The translations under genes were made by a program, and so were the position numbers. A stretch of 64,000 nt of DNA. Source: Neospora caninum Liverpool (lineage: Eukaryota; Apicomplexa; Conoidasida; Eucoccidiorida; Sarcocystidae). The stretch's first letter is position 1. The number at the start of each line of letters is the position of its first letter. Of this stretch, positions 1 through 11,210 are shown one piece after another. The stretch covers positions 3,614,714 to 3,678,713 of the forward strand of contig NC_018393.1 in the NCBI RefSeq assembly GCF_000208865.1, in the 5' to 3' direction. The notes below the pieces were generated by a model, which ran no database searches, had not been told where the DNA came from, and was given only the letters and a program-made list of their open reading frames with translations.

Positions 1-1497
1 CGCGCACAGCTCTGGACGTCACACGAGCTTTTGGCGCCGACTCTCCACAGTGTAATCTGGAAATCCTTTCCGACACGGAACAGACATCGAGTCTTTGTGA
101 TTGTTCTTGAGGGCAAAGACAGCCAGCGCTCGGCTTTGGGTAGCGCTGCAGATAGTTCTCTGTGCATCTCTCCAGTGACAGCGGCCAACCGGGACGACAG
201 GAAGCGACGTCTGAACCATTCTCCGATTGCGGCGAACTGGAGTGGCTAACGTTGTGCGCGCACTGGGTGCCAAGCAACTGACACATTGCGTCTGTGTCTC
301 GCAACACACTTATGCGGCCACACAGCAGTAAAGATAATAGACCAAATATGTAAGATATAGTTTTTAGCTCCTGCGAAAGATCCCATAAAGGCACATGTAC
401 CAAAGAAGTCTCCGGACATATCTTTACTGTAGAAGATAAATCCACCTACAAGCTGTAAACAAAGGACTCCTTAACTTAAACTGAGGAGCCAAGCAGGTAG
501 AGGAGAGGGATGTGTGGTACGAAGGATGTGCAGGCACATCTGGACCGTCCTCTGTGTTTGCATTAGCTGTGTGGACAGTGAAGCCACCAGTGCTCGTTCC
601 ACCACAACTCGCCTTCTGCAGACTTTTGGTGCCTGCCATGACTACCCTTTTTGCTGGTTGCTGATGCTTGCCACGCCCCCTCGAAACAGCTGTTGCCACC
701 GCACGCACTGGGGGCGGTTGCGTTCAAAAACCAATTAAAGGGCGTGCAGTGAGTTTCTCCCGTCTTGCTTTAGATACAAGTTTCACTTTGTAAACAAGTA
801 ATTAAAGCCAGCAAGGAGAAAATGCGCCATTCGACACCCAAACGGCTCACTTGCTCTTCCTCTGGATGCACGTTTCCCCCTAACAAAAAAAAATTCAGCT
901 TGTGCCTACATCCAGGCTCTGTTGCATCTTCTATACGGAAAAACACCAGTGAAAAGGAATCCATGTGGCATTCCCGTGCATCGCTTGAGAATCACACGCA
1001 CACGCGGGGTGCCGACCTCGGATGGTCTAGAGGAACTCCTGACCATGCACTGAAACCACGTGATACATAGGGGAACCCATCGGAGCCGCGTAGACGCAAA
1101 CGCCTACGGATAGAGAGGGAATGCTCGAAAACGGGCACATGAGTCCAGCTCCACACGACAAAAAAGTGAGTTGGCCGTTCAGAACCAGCGTGTGGGTTGT
1201 TTACCCGGCCGCAGCAAAACAATGGCATCTGAGCAGCTACGTGGTCCTCATCTCGTTGCCTCTCATTCGCGTCTCCCTTGTGGAAGAATCCTTGCAATCC
1301 CCTTTTTTTCGTTCTTCGCAAGCTGCCGCTTGAGATTCGCAACCGCGTCACGGTGCTCACTTGAGAGAACGCCTGGGGGTTACACCCGAGACTCGCACCA
1401 GCTGGTAAAGCTTTTGAGCAACCTTCCCGATTCTTGTCTTTCTGCTCTCCAATTTTCATCTCCGGAGTGATTGAGCGGCTTTCTACTCCTCTTTTCG
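1..1497. other. Intergenic region with AT-rich segment, no supported gene
   Basis: I see no gene I can support here. Bases about 300-500 are clearly AT-richer than the flanks and include the 48-nt hairpin repeat at 452-499 that recurs next to the mitochondrial insertion at 19 kb. The rest is ordinary mixed-composition sequence whose open frames are short, overlap on both strands and lack splice logic. Part of it is probably the 3' untranslated region of the minus-strand gene ending at 1498. Confidence 0.5.
452..499 (+). repeat. Dispersed 48-nt hairpin repeat, copy 1
   Basis: This 48-nt stretch matches 19197-19244 at 45 of 48 positions. Two of the three differences are C here and T in the other copy. 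The element carries a short inverted repeat, GACTCC with GGAGCC (GGAGTC in copy 2), around an A/T-rich loop. It lies in an AT-rich island. Because the second copy flanks a mitochondrial cob insertion, an origin in organellar DNA (for example an rRNA fragment) is a reasonable inference but is not shown. Confidence 0.75.
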
Positions 1498-2790
1498 CTA
1501 CTGGAGTGCGTCGTTGGACTCTTCCTCAACTCTTTGTTCGTGCGACGGCCTCGTGTTGCGCTGCGGCAGAGCGTACACAGGGGCGTATGCGTCAGGCTCG
1601 TCATTCGAGGGAGAGTCTCCTGTAAGGAGCTTCAACCACGTCCTCATTTGTCCGTGGCGAACCCCAAACCGCGAGAGAAAGTCCCCGTATTTAGTTTCAA
1701 TGGCGGAAAGCTGTTCCGAAGACAAGCGTTTGATATCATCGATCGCTTGAGAAACCACGTGGCCCTCTGCGGATGCACCAACATGGTTCGCTTCCTCTGG
1801 ACGCACGGGCTGCATAATGTTCTGCGGTGCCCGCCCGTCTCTCGCGATCGGGTCTGATTTGGAAGCCTGCGCAAGTGTCCTCAAGAAATGTGAAATGAAT
1901 GGGACTACACCCATCTGCACAACGCTCTCGAGCAACTCGTTGCTGTCGAAGGCTGCGGCAAAAGATGCGCCGACAACCACCAGCGCAACAACTATCTTTT
2001 GAAAAATGTCTTTGACACTGGGGTGAGAGATGTTCAGTTTCCCAGTCGACTGCAGCATCTCTAGACAGACGTTCCAGTTTCGCGCCGTTTCCTCGGTGGC
2101 CAACAATTGCCGGAGCTCATCCACAAGTCGGGCCGAGCTCAGAACCTTCAAAATGTTTCCGACCGCCGGGAGAATTGCGCTGGCAACCACCGCAGGCTTC
2201 GCTGTCACGCTGGCCAATAACGTCGAGTTTGCATGGTTCAGAATGGCGGGTGCGGCGGCCAGCGCCGCAGTTCCTGCTCCTTCAGGGAAATACTGCGACA
2301 ACGCACTCAGTTGCTCTCGCGACTTGCTAAACGCGCTGGAAATGCTTGCTTGCGACGCAGCAAGCATTTCAGACGCTGACGTCGAAAGCGCACTCGCTTC
2401 CGGAAGCCGTTCTCTGAGGGCTTGGTAGTATTTCGGAATGCTGGACAAGGACGGGGCTGTCCACAGGCGGGCATACAGAAAGCCTTCTTCCTGACTGTCT
2501 GCCGGCGCAACGACCGACTCGCTCGACTCTTCGAGGGACGTCTCTGCGGCTTCATCTTCGTCTTCCACTCGATCCGATCGCCAGGCATCTGCGGAGTTCC
2601 GGCGGACCTCGTCGGCGTGCCGTGCGCCGCCCGCGGAGACGACGTCGGAAGCGGCGGGCTGGAGAAAGAGCCCGACCCAGCAAGCCGCACACAGAAGGAG
2701 GCGCATCGAAAAAGAGGGAAGGAACGGACCTCGGTGCGGGCGGAAACGAGCATCCGAAGAGGATGCCTGGGACGGTCGGGGCGGCATCAT
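1498..2790 (-). CDS. Putative secreted protein with internal hydrophobic segment
   Basis: This is a single uninterrupted frame of 430 residues. The first Met gives a 28-residue basic, Ser/Pro-rich lead before a typical signal peptide that starts at Met29 (base 2706: MRLLLCAACWVGLFLQPAAS). Met29 is therefore an equally good start. After the signal come an acidic, Ser-rich stretch (about residues 68-100), an Ala/Ser-rich helical region, and one strong hydrophobic segment near residues 265-281 (IVVALVVVGASFAAAF) that could span a membrane. A single-exon gene with a signal peptide, an acidic region and one internal transmembrane helix is the usual architecture of coccidian dense-granule or other secretory-organelle proteins. 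That placement is inference; I do not recognise the family. The C-terminus is hydrophilic and ends SNDALQ. Confidence 0.7.
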   Translation of the reverse strand: MMPPRPSQASSSDARFRPHRGPFLPSFSMRLLLCAACWVGLFLQPAASDVVSAGGARHADEVRRNSADAWRSDRVEDEDEAAETSLEESSESVVAPADSQEEGFLYARLWTAPSLSSIPKYYQALRERLPEASALSTSASEMLAASQASISSAFSKSREQLSALSQYFPEGAGTAALAAAPAILNHANSTLLASVTAKPAVVASAILPAVGNILKVLSSARLVDELRQLLATEETARNWNVCLEMLQSTGKLNISHPSVKDIFQKIVVALVVVGASFAAAFDSNELLESVVQMGVVPFISHFLRTLAQASKSDPIARDGRAPQNIMQPVRPEEANHVGASAEGHVVSQAIDDIKRLSSEQLSAIETKYGDFLSRFGVRHGQMRTWLKLLTGDSPSNDEPDAYAPVYALPQRNTRPSHEQRVEEESNDALQ

Positions 2791-5700
2791 GAGCGTTTAC
2801 TCGCTGCGAATACCCGACGGGGGGTTGGGGCGAACCACACGCGTCTCCAGTTGGGACGGGCCAGGAAGGAGAACAGCATTCACCGGTCCCTTCCCTCCGA
2901 TTCCGTCCAGATCTGTCCGAAAGGAATGTGTTTTTCGCTTTTACAGGACACAGGGAACTCGAAGTTCCAAAACAGAACGGCTCTGAATCGACGGGGCGGA
3001 CTGGGTGAGGTGAACCCCCCCGCTCCGGTGGAGACAGCGTCGCTGAACTCGGTGAAGTCCCGCCCACGCCGGGTATGAAGTGTTGCGTTTACAATTCACC
3101 AGACAGGAACCAGACGGGAACGAACCCATCCAACTGTTTAAGGGAACTGCGAGTTCGCGGATGGTGAGACGTTCACGCCCAGAATCCAGTGCATGCATTG
3201 TTCCAGGAAACACCGTCCTCCGACTTCATGCCGCCGTACTCGCCGTACTTTGACCCCAAGCCGCGGGTCTCGATGCACATCGGGCCTCGGCGCGACGAGG
3301 GGACGAAAGGGGTTGGTGGCACCGCGCCGCCCGAAGGGAAGAGAAGCGCCTGAGGGACTCGTGGAGCTGGAGCGGAGAAAAGCTCGAGACGGCTGTGTTT
3401 TCTGGCCATCACTTTCGCGAAGAATTCTCTGCGACTCACCTCGGATGTCTCGGCTTTCCTTTTAGTCGGAGACAAACGCGACGCTCCAGCATACGCAGTC
3501 GCAGGGTATCTCGTGGAACGAAACAGGGGAGCGCTGCCTCGACAGAGTTGTCCCCGTTCAGTGTTCGGCACGAGCAGACTCGTTTTTCTCTGGACAGAAA
3601 AACAGTTCGAGTACACCACGACGAAAGCGGGGCCCGGGCCTGTGCCATGTCGCAACATTGCGAGCTCGCTCGGCCGTTCGTGGGCGAGCCGGCGGGGAAT
3701 GTACACTTTCCACCCACCCGACTGGCAAGCACGGTTTGGCTGTGGACACGATCTCCGGTTAGCGACGTAGCCTTCGTTTGAAAAGCAAAGCGGCAGTGTA
3801 GGCTTCCGTTTTCGGACGGAGGGAGGAACGGAGCCCGAGAAGACTCCATACGAACTGCGCCGAGGCACCCTCGTCCTCGACGCCCTCTCACGCTGCATTG
3901 AAGCCGTGACCCTGAGCGTTTGGCAAATACGCCAAAGCGGAAAGTGCTGATGGAATGCGAACGCTTGTGACCTCGAAGACAAAACAGACGCCGTACCGAT
4001 TCTCAGGTGCGGCCTGTGTTACCAAGGCACGCCTGTATCAGAAAGGCTGCACTCCTTCTCGCCTCTCGAGTAGGGAACCACTGAAAACACTTGTCCAGAC
4101 CCGATTGTCGGATTTCGCGTAGGTCCCCATTGTAGGCGGGAGGGCGCCTGTGAGGGCATAGCGTCTGTAGTCTCAGCGTCACAGACGCCGCGTTTTTGAG
4201 AGTTCGTTCTGTGCACTGCGCATGGTCGACTCTCTACTTGGTCCTGGTTCGCACCTGTACGTATTACACTTTTAGCGAATGCTGGGACACTGGAGAGGTA
4301 CTAGGGCAACTCTAGTCGCAGTTTTCCATCCCTGGATTCCTGCCAGAGGCGCCTCCTCAGGGCGACACGGGCCACGCCCGTTAGCGAACCGCCTCAGATC
4401 GCTTGACCGGTATCAACGACCGCTGCAAATTCCCGTCGCAGCTGACCACTCAGTCACCAACCGTCTGACCTGTTGTGGAATAGACTCTGTTGTCGCATTC
4501 GAAAAAAAACGCGTGAGATCATCACTGCTTCCTGTATGTCCACGTCCGGGCCGCGTTTCCGTGAAATTGTGGAGAGATCGGCAGGTGACTGGTAGTTACA
4601 CCGCCCTCAGATATTCATTCGGCGACGCAGCATCGGGAGACATCAGGACACGTGGATTCCTCTTGGGTCAGTGCCTCGCGTCTCATCATGAAAACTGCAC
4701 CTTTCCGCACTGGAAATGTCTCCGTGCGCTAAGCCTCTACGCAGTCCGGGATAATCGCTGTTCCGTCGCCTGATCCCTCGTTTTCCTCATTACCCGTTCC
4801 TCGTACCTTCTTTACTGTCAACCGTTTCCCATCTACTGCTTGCCTGCCTCTTTTCCCTTCTTGCGCGTGAAAGGCAAAGTCTTCGATTGACCGTTTGAGT
4901 CGCCTTTTGATTCTGGGACGAAAGAGGATCCCTCCTGGTGGGACCACGCAGGTGTACGTTCTGAATGGGTTCAGAACCCACTCTGTAGTATCGCTTCATG
5001 GGGATTCGCGTGAGGAAAAGTTGTTCTTAAGGGGATCGCGAAGACGTGAGTTATCTGCGCTGAGTCCGTTAGCGGCTGAAGATCTCGTCTCTGCTGGCAA
5101 CCATGGTGGCCAACGGTATGACAAATCGTGAATGCTCAAGCACCCTTTCCGTGCCTTGCCTGTCTTCTTCCTCGCGTCAGCTGGAGGAGAAACTCAGCCT
5201 CCTATCGCGATAGATAGATGAGCAAGGTGGGAAGCAGTTAGCGGGGTAGGAGCAACAGCAATCGATCGGCATCGCGGTCTTGGGCGACTGCGGAGAAAAT
5301 CTCGTGGGCTGTTTTTCACGCCACAGACGTCCGCCCCACTATCGTGAGCGCTTCCACCAACATATATTTCCTTCCTTTTAAAGTGAAAATCTCCATTTCT
5401 TTCGCCTGCTTCAGGTTTTGAAAGTCGTACATATGCGTATTTTGTTCTCGTAACCAAAAGCCTTCCGCCGATACAGGTCAGGTCGGAACTGGTATTTTCT
5501 GAACGGATCACATCTTGAAACTGAACAGGTGGTATCCGGAAGGCAAAAAGACTGTAATGAACCTTCATGATCGACAGGCTCGTTCCCAAGCCGACGGCCA
5601 CGGCTGCATCAGTTACGCTTCCCCAGTGTAAGTCCACGAATCGTCCATAACTATCCTCACCTGCGCTGCAGTTAAGGTCTCTTTGATTTTCTGCATGGTT

Positions 5701-5882
5701 TCGTACCTCCGGCCCCTGATCGATCGGTTTTTTCCCTCTTTGTATAGGAGCCAGCCAGGGAAACTGTGTACATACTGGTCGACACGCCTGGAGTGACGCC
5801 TTTACGTAGGAATATCTACATACTGTACTCTTTCTCTGCCGCCGCATCAGTTGTCGCTCCTCCAACCTCCGCTAGGACGAAA
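2791..5882. other. Intergenic region between divergent secreted-protein genes
   Basis: This is the shared upstream region of two divergently transcribed genes for putative secreted proteins. Apart from a weak 78-codon frame at 3173-3409, I see only short overlapping frames. Bases 4270-5880 show no long frame with credible start or splice sites. No TATA-like or bacterial-type promoter is evident, as expected for coccidia. Confidence 0.5.
3173..3409 (-). CDS. Possible small hypothetical protein or exon
   Basis: The frame opens with ATG at 3409 and gives 78 residues that begin MARKHSRLELF and end NNACTGFWA. The middle is Pro/Gly-rich with a basic patch. The same frame stays open a long way upstream, to 3982, but there it has the composition of noncoding sequence. 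I include it only because its C-terminal half reads like a folded small protein. It could be a terminal exon with unseen upstream exons, untranslated sequence of the neighbouring gene, or chance. No family is recognised. Confidence 0.28.
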   Translation of the reverse strand: MARKHSRLELFSAPAPRVPQALLFPSGGAVPPTPFVPSSRRGPMCIETRGLGSKYGEYGGMKSEDGVSWNNACTGFWA

Positions 5883-7103
5883 ATGAAGGTTGTCGGAACC
5901 CCCAACAAAACAGGCCTCTCTAGGTCAGCTATTGTTGCTGGACTTCTGGCCGTGGCCGGCATGTCCTCCGGGGCATCTGCCGACGTGCCGTCTGTTGCAT
6001 CTAAAAAGAGCCAATTTCTGGCGAAACACCCTATTACGTACTCGACTTCGTTCGAACACAGCACGCCAGTCGAAGTCGTGACAGAGGACACGAGTTCGGC
6101 AGAACCGGAAAATGCTGGGTTTACGGGCAGCATGGCTCCGGGTCATCTGGTGAATGCGGCATTTGATCACGGGACTGTCGACGATGACACACCCGGCGAG
6201 GAGAAGCGGCTTTCCGAACATCTGATGTATGATATGCACCAGGACATGAAAGACCGGTTCTGGCATTTGAACGACCAATCCATGATTGAAAAGCTCATTA
6301 GTGAAGGGCGTTTGGACCCTTCGTACGGAGACCAGTTCGACATGAACTTCGTACCGACTTACCAAGACGATCTTTTCGAAGACATCTTCAGCGAGGAGCC
6401 GTCTACCGATGAAATCCCTGATTCAGCGACATACGCAGAAGGCGAACTGCTCTCGGACGATACAATCCCGCCGGAGGGAACAAGCACAGATGTCTTACCG
6501 CCCGCTGTTTCGACAACCGAATCCGAACCCACCGCTTCCACTGCAAAGCCGGTGCCTGATGAAACCAGCGAAGTAACGGAAGAGACGCCCTCGGAACCCT
6601 CTCAGGCTCCAGAGACCCGTCCTGAGCCTGCGACTACAGAGGCAACCGTTGATGCTCCTAGCAAAGAGGACGACTCCACAGAGGAGGCAGACGAGAGGGA
6701 CAGAGATGCAGAGGACCAAGCGCCCCAAATTGTTCCTGAGCAACCGGAGACATTGACAGATGGTGTTGCCACGGAAGATGGCGAAACAGCAGTTGAGGGA
6801 GACAAGGAAGACACCACGGCGACCCGGCTGACCACTACTACGACTACAACTACTACAACCACCGCTCCAACGGCCACCGCAGCTGCCACGAAACCTCCAG
6901 TGGAGGGGAATGAGAACGAAGTGGCAGGCCACGAGACGCCGGCTGAGGCAAATGAATCCAAGCAGGAAGAAAGTGGAACTGAGGTGGAGCCCGCCACAGC
7001 GGGGACTGAAGAAACAAGGGCAGGTAGTGAACACGAAGGAACGGCGAAACGCGCCGCTGATGCGCCCCATGCTTTCTTGCGCTCTGTGGAGACCCGCCAC
7101 TAG
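5883..7103 (+). CDS. Putative secreted acidic Thr/Glu-rich protein
   Basis: This single-exon frame codes for 406 residues from the ATG at 5883. The reading frame is open upstream to 5766, but only the 5883 Met sits directly before a signal peptide (hydrophobic core SAIVAGLLAVAGMSSGASA, likely cleaved near residue 33). The mature protein has an N-terminal region to about residue 190 that looks globular and is rich in Asp, Met and aromatics. A long disordered tail of Thr, Glu, Pro and Ala follows, with an uninterrupted run of about a dozen Thr near residue 320. There is no second hydrophobic segment. The Thr/Pro-rich tail would suit mucin-type O-glycosylation. Secretion is inferred from the signal; a dense-granule, microneme or surface destination cannot be decided. 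It diverges from the secreted-protein gene at 1498-2790. Confidence 0.75.
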   Translation: MKVVGTPNKTGLSRSAIVAGLLAVAGMSSGASADVPSVASKKSQFLAKHPITYSTSFEHSTPVEVVTEDTSSAEPENAGFTGSMAPGHLVNAAFDHGTVDDDTPGEEKRLSEHLMYDMHQDMKDRFWHLNDQSMIEKLISEGRLDPSYGDQFDMNFVPTYQDDLFEDIFSEEPSTDEIPDSATYAEGELLSDDTIPPEGTSTDVLPPAVSTTESEPTASTAKPVPDETSEVTEETPSEPSQAPETRPEPATTEATVDAPSKEDDSTEEADERDRDAEDQAPQIVPEQPETLTDGVATEDGETAVEGDKEDTTATRLTTTTTTTTTTTAPTATAAATKPPVEGNENEVAGHETPAEANESKQEESGTEVEPATAGTEETRAGSEHEGTAKRAADAPHAFLRSVETRH

Positions 7104-8968
7104 GGAACAGTCTTCTGTTCCTTGAAGGGAGGAAGCCGTGGTAGTCAGTTGGCCCCAGAGGCATAGACATTTCCCATAAACGTAGACCCTGTCTGTGCGA
7201 CATTCGTCTCATCGGGCTCTATCGGAGGTCCTAGACTCCACTTTTTGGTGCCGTGCGCTGACAGACCAGTCCCGAGTGCGCCTCGCGTTGCCACTCGACC
7301 TCTGCTGATGATGGACTCTGGAGGCGTTCACAAGGCTATTCCTATTTCTGTGGTGTTGCGTCGTAGCCCGGCCTCGTGGGTACACCGCGTTATCGCAGTG
7401 AGAGACCGGGAAATCCCGAGCAGAAAAGCTCCCCAAGTGCGCGAACGAATCAACGGTTTCCGCCTGTTTACCAACGCTTTTGCCCGTGCCTGACGACTTC
7501 TGTGTGAAACTCGAGCGCGTTAATGCGTCTCACGATCTTAATAGCTCACAGTGGAAACACAGTCCAGACCAGGATTTTCCACCCTAGCCTGGTTTGAACG
7601 GAAAACCCTCAGCGTCGTGGACAAAAGACGTGCGTCTGTTCACTGTTGGGAAATGTGCGTTGACGCAAGACGCGTGTCTAATTGGGAACTGACGTAAACA
7701 TAGTTTCCACGGTCCCAGACGCGATGCGCAAACAGCTCCATGTAGGACTGTCCAAATCGCGGCGCCGCTAGCCGGGGCATGTGCAGTGAACGAAATCAGT
7801 TACTGATCTATCGCGGCTGTGATCCTTGACCATTTTGTTACAGGACGAAGAGATCACGCAGATCCCGGGGGTTGAACTCGCCGCTGCATAGGCGCTTCTC
7901 ACGAATCCCTTCGTGGTTTCTTCTGAGAAACGGTAGAACTGACGGTGCCTGTGGTCACCCCCCGCTTGAGGCAACACAAATCCGGCGAGTTGTTTTGCGG
8001 CCAAAGACACACCGAAAAGGAGCGAGATAGATATAACCTCTCGTCCCCAGCGGTGGCTCTGCACCAGGCCATCTTCATTGGCGTCCAACGCCGTACTCGT
8101 GTTTTCGCCCCCGATTGTAAACTCACGCAGTCTCCTCAGCGACGACATAAGGCGGGAAGACAGCGATTCTGAAAAGGGAACTTCTTTTTCAAACGCGTGG
8201 CATTGTGAACTGACGGATCGCCGTCGCTGTTGCGATGTACGAAGGACGGTTTTGGGCTCGTGAGTCTCTCTCAATAACTCGCCGAGTGCATGCACGCTAA
8301 CTATATCAAGGCGTTACCCATTCAGGTATGCAGCATTTCCTATGCCCCCCCAGCTTCAAAGAGTCGGAGCCATGCTGCTCTAGAAAGCCGTACAGATTCG
8401 AGTTTGAGGGAGACCGGCTCTAAAGAGACTGCTGCGGCGCCGCGCAAATTCGCGCCGCGCGGGAGATAGACTCGAAGCAGTGAGAGGAACATACCCACTC
8501 CTTACACGAATCAAATTTACCGCCACTGACCCGCCTGTCAAGTGCACGAGCAAAGACACTTGCGACTTCGCTTGCGGCGGAAATATGTGGGTCTCGACAA
8601 GAAAACGTGATCTCCCCAGTCTCGTAGCGGAACACCAAATCGATAGATCGCGACTCCACTGGAAACTCCCTTTCCACCGAGCCAAAAGCGAAAATTTATT
8701 AAACTAGTGCCCGTCAGGAGTGCGCGAAACATGACACTTCCCTTTTTGCTTTTTTAACAAGATATGTGCGTGTGGAGCCGCACATGCGGCGTCCTTCAGC
8801 CACTCGTCTCAAGTTTCCCCTGAAGCTTCTCTTTCTCCCCCTCTCTCGCGTTTCGTTTATCCTCCTTTGTTTCTCTTCTGCTTCGTCTGCCACGTTCCAT
8901 CCGCGATCTGCCTTTCCCTGTGCGTTTCCTGCTGAGAAAAAACCGACGCCCCAATCCGATGCCTTCTC
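7104..8968. other. Intergenic region, convergent gene ends
   Basis: The region lies between the plus-strand secreted-protein gene and the minus-strand WD40 gene, so it should hold both 3' untranslated regions. One minus-strand frame at 7768-8295 contains a hydrophobic stretch, but its first codon is GTG and it has no clear splice acceptor. I do not call it. Nothing else is supported. Confidence 0.5.
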
Positions 8969-11210
8969 TCACTCGAAGCCAATGAAGGAGAGTTGTCCGT
9001 CGTCTCCTCCGGCGACTAGGCCGTGCACAATTTCCCTTCTCTCTCGTCCGGTGCCTAGCCCGTCCTGTTTGATGCCCACCGCCGCGTTCTCAGGCGTCAC
9101 GACAGCTCGGAGGACTTGCACGGCGCCGTTCGCGTCGCAGGCGAGCTTCCAGCGCAGGCCGCGCATTTCGAGCGCATTGACGCGGCTTTCTGACTTCCGG
9201 CTGTCTTCTTTGTCACCGGCTGCACTCAAGCAGTAGACCGCGCCATCACCAGAGCCGCCGCACACCGAGCCGCGGCCTGCAACCTCGCCGCACAAGAAGC
9301 CGTGCTGAGGACCTCCCAGGCAGATTTCTCTGAGCAGCGCATGCGGCGCCGCGCGGGTCGCCGCTCGGGTCTCTCCCGGCGCGGCCCCGGCAAAAGACGC
9401 GCTGCGCAGATCCCAAAAGCGGCAGGCTCCGTCAGCGCCGAGAGTGCAGGCGTCGGCCCCTGCGTCGGCCATGAACAAAATCTCGTTCAGCGAGCCTGCA
9501 TGCGCATGCAGAGTCGCCACGGGGCTAGAGAAGGCCCGCAAGTCCCAGACGCACAGCTGACCATCTCTGACGCCGCCCGAGAAGAGCAAGGGGACCGGTC
9601 CGGTCTCCCCACACGCGGGCGAGGCCCAGAGACGGAGCGAAGCTACCCCGCCGGCGTGCCGGCCAGCCCGCGGCCTCGAGAGCGAGGTACAGACGAGACG
9701 CCCGGCATTTACGTCCCAGACCTTCAGATCTCCAGCCTTCGAGCCTGCGCAAGCAAACGCATTCGCCCACAGAAAACGGACCAAAGGAGAAGGCTCCAGG
9801 AGCGAGGCAACCGGCGAGACACTCGAGAGAGCAACGACTTCGCGAAGCGTTTGAAGACTCCACAGGCGGAGAAAGCCATCATAGCCTGCGGTCATGCAAA
9901 AGCCGGAAGAGCCTGAATGCGATGCGTTTCCTCCTGCTGAGCCGTCCAGGAATGCGCGTCCCGAACAAACAGATGCAGTACACTGAGCTCTCCACGGCGA
10001 CACCTGAAGGCCGCTAATCGACGCCAGATGCGAGCCTCGAAATTCCCGCCCGGCTATCTTGTTTGTGCTTGCTCGACACGTCACTGTTTTTGATGCACTC
10101 GGAACCTCCCGTCCTTCCGCTATCTCGCCGTCGTCCCGAGGGTCGGCGCCTGCGACTCTAGCCTCCCAGCGGTTGAGGCGGTCTGTACACGCTGATTTGC
10201 GAGAATCGGAGAGCGAGGACGGCGCGTTTCGAAGGTACTTCCTCGTCTCCCACAAAAAGAGTTTTCCATCCATGCCTCCAGAGACCACACAGTTGTCGGA
10301 AGTAAACGCGCAACACGTCACCCAGTCTACATGGCCTTCGCGAGTCCGCATCAGCTCTCCAACCAAGCCGGGAGATCCGCGAGTAGGCAAACGGAAGAGA
10401 CGAAGTGCGTGGTCAGCGCTGCCCGACACTGCGAAGTCGCCTGAGAAAAAACCGCGCGAAAACGCGGAAAACGCTCACACACGCAACGGGATCCAAGCAA
10501 GCGACATAGAGATCCGACACCACGAAATACAAACCATATTAACAAAAAAAAGGCACGCGTTTTCACTAGGTGTTCGTGCCGACACCGCCCCTTGCCAATG
10601 TTTCGTCTCCACTCTCTCTCCTTCATTCTACCTCTCTTCCGCTCTCTATCTACCTCCCTACCTCCCTCGTTCTGCCTCTCAATCGACACAGCTCTTTCAT
10701 CTATCACTCCGTCTCTCAATCCAAATGTGTATCTAGCTTTCTTTTTCCCTAGCTCTCTCTCCCGTTCGGCGCGCATTCGTTGCTCGGTTCTTTCTCTCTC
10801 TTACCAGAGGGATGAACATCGAGGCACAAGATGCTTCTATCGTGTCCGTTGGGGATCGCTTGCCGCACCGGCGCGTGCTTCGTCTTCGCCTTGCACAGGC
10901 GCCGCGAGGGCGAAAACTCTTCTAGCCATCTCCACACACTCTCCCGTCTGTGTCCCTCTCTTTCCTCGCGTTCGGTTTCTGCTCGGCTGTCTCTTTCGCC
11001 TTGGGCGTTCGCTTGGCCTCTCATTTGTCTCCGCCCTGGCGCCGCCTCGGCGGAGAGACGGGAAGTGGAGCCAGGCAGGCCTCTTCTCGCGGTTGAGACT
11101 TCGTCGGAAGATGTCGACGCGGACTGAGAAGAGGATGGAAGCTGCCGCGAAACGCGCCGTTCATCGCGCCAGCGCTCAGCCGAAGACGCAAAACCCGGCG
11201 AATCTTCCAT
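8969..11210 (-). CDS. WD40-repeat protein, two exons
   Basis: Exons are 11210-10805 and 10440-8969, joined by a 364-nt intron (donor GGTAAGA, acceptor TTTTTTCTCAG). The junction restores a WD repeat, CLDVHPSG joined to DFAVSGSADHALRLF, and the model gives 625 residues. Residues 1 to about 110 are basic, Ser/Glu-rich and probably disordered. Several WD-type blades follow, with visible blade ends such as VSGGMDGKLFLWE, TAGYDGFLRLWSL, GDLKVWDV, GQLCVWDL and CRFWDL. A low-complexity insertion sits after the second blade. WD40 propellers are scaffolds for protein complexes; the partner and pathway here are unknown. The exon-2 frame would otherwise start at GTG, which argues for the spliced model. 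Its start lies about 1.5 kb from the divergent pdxT gene. Confidence 0.86.

Noticed and set aside
7768..8295. 175-codon minus-strand frame with a hydrophobic stretch
   Set aside because: The first codon is GTG, no clear acceptor precedes it and no family or second exon is visible.
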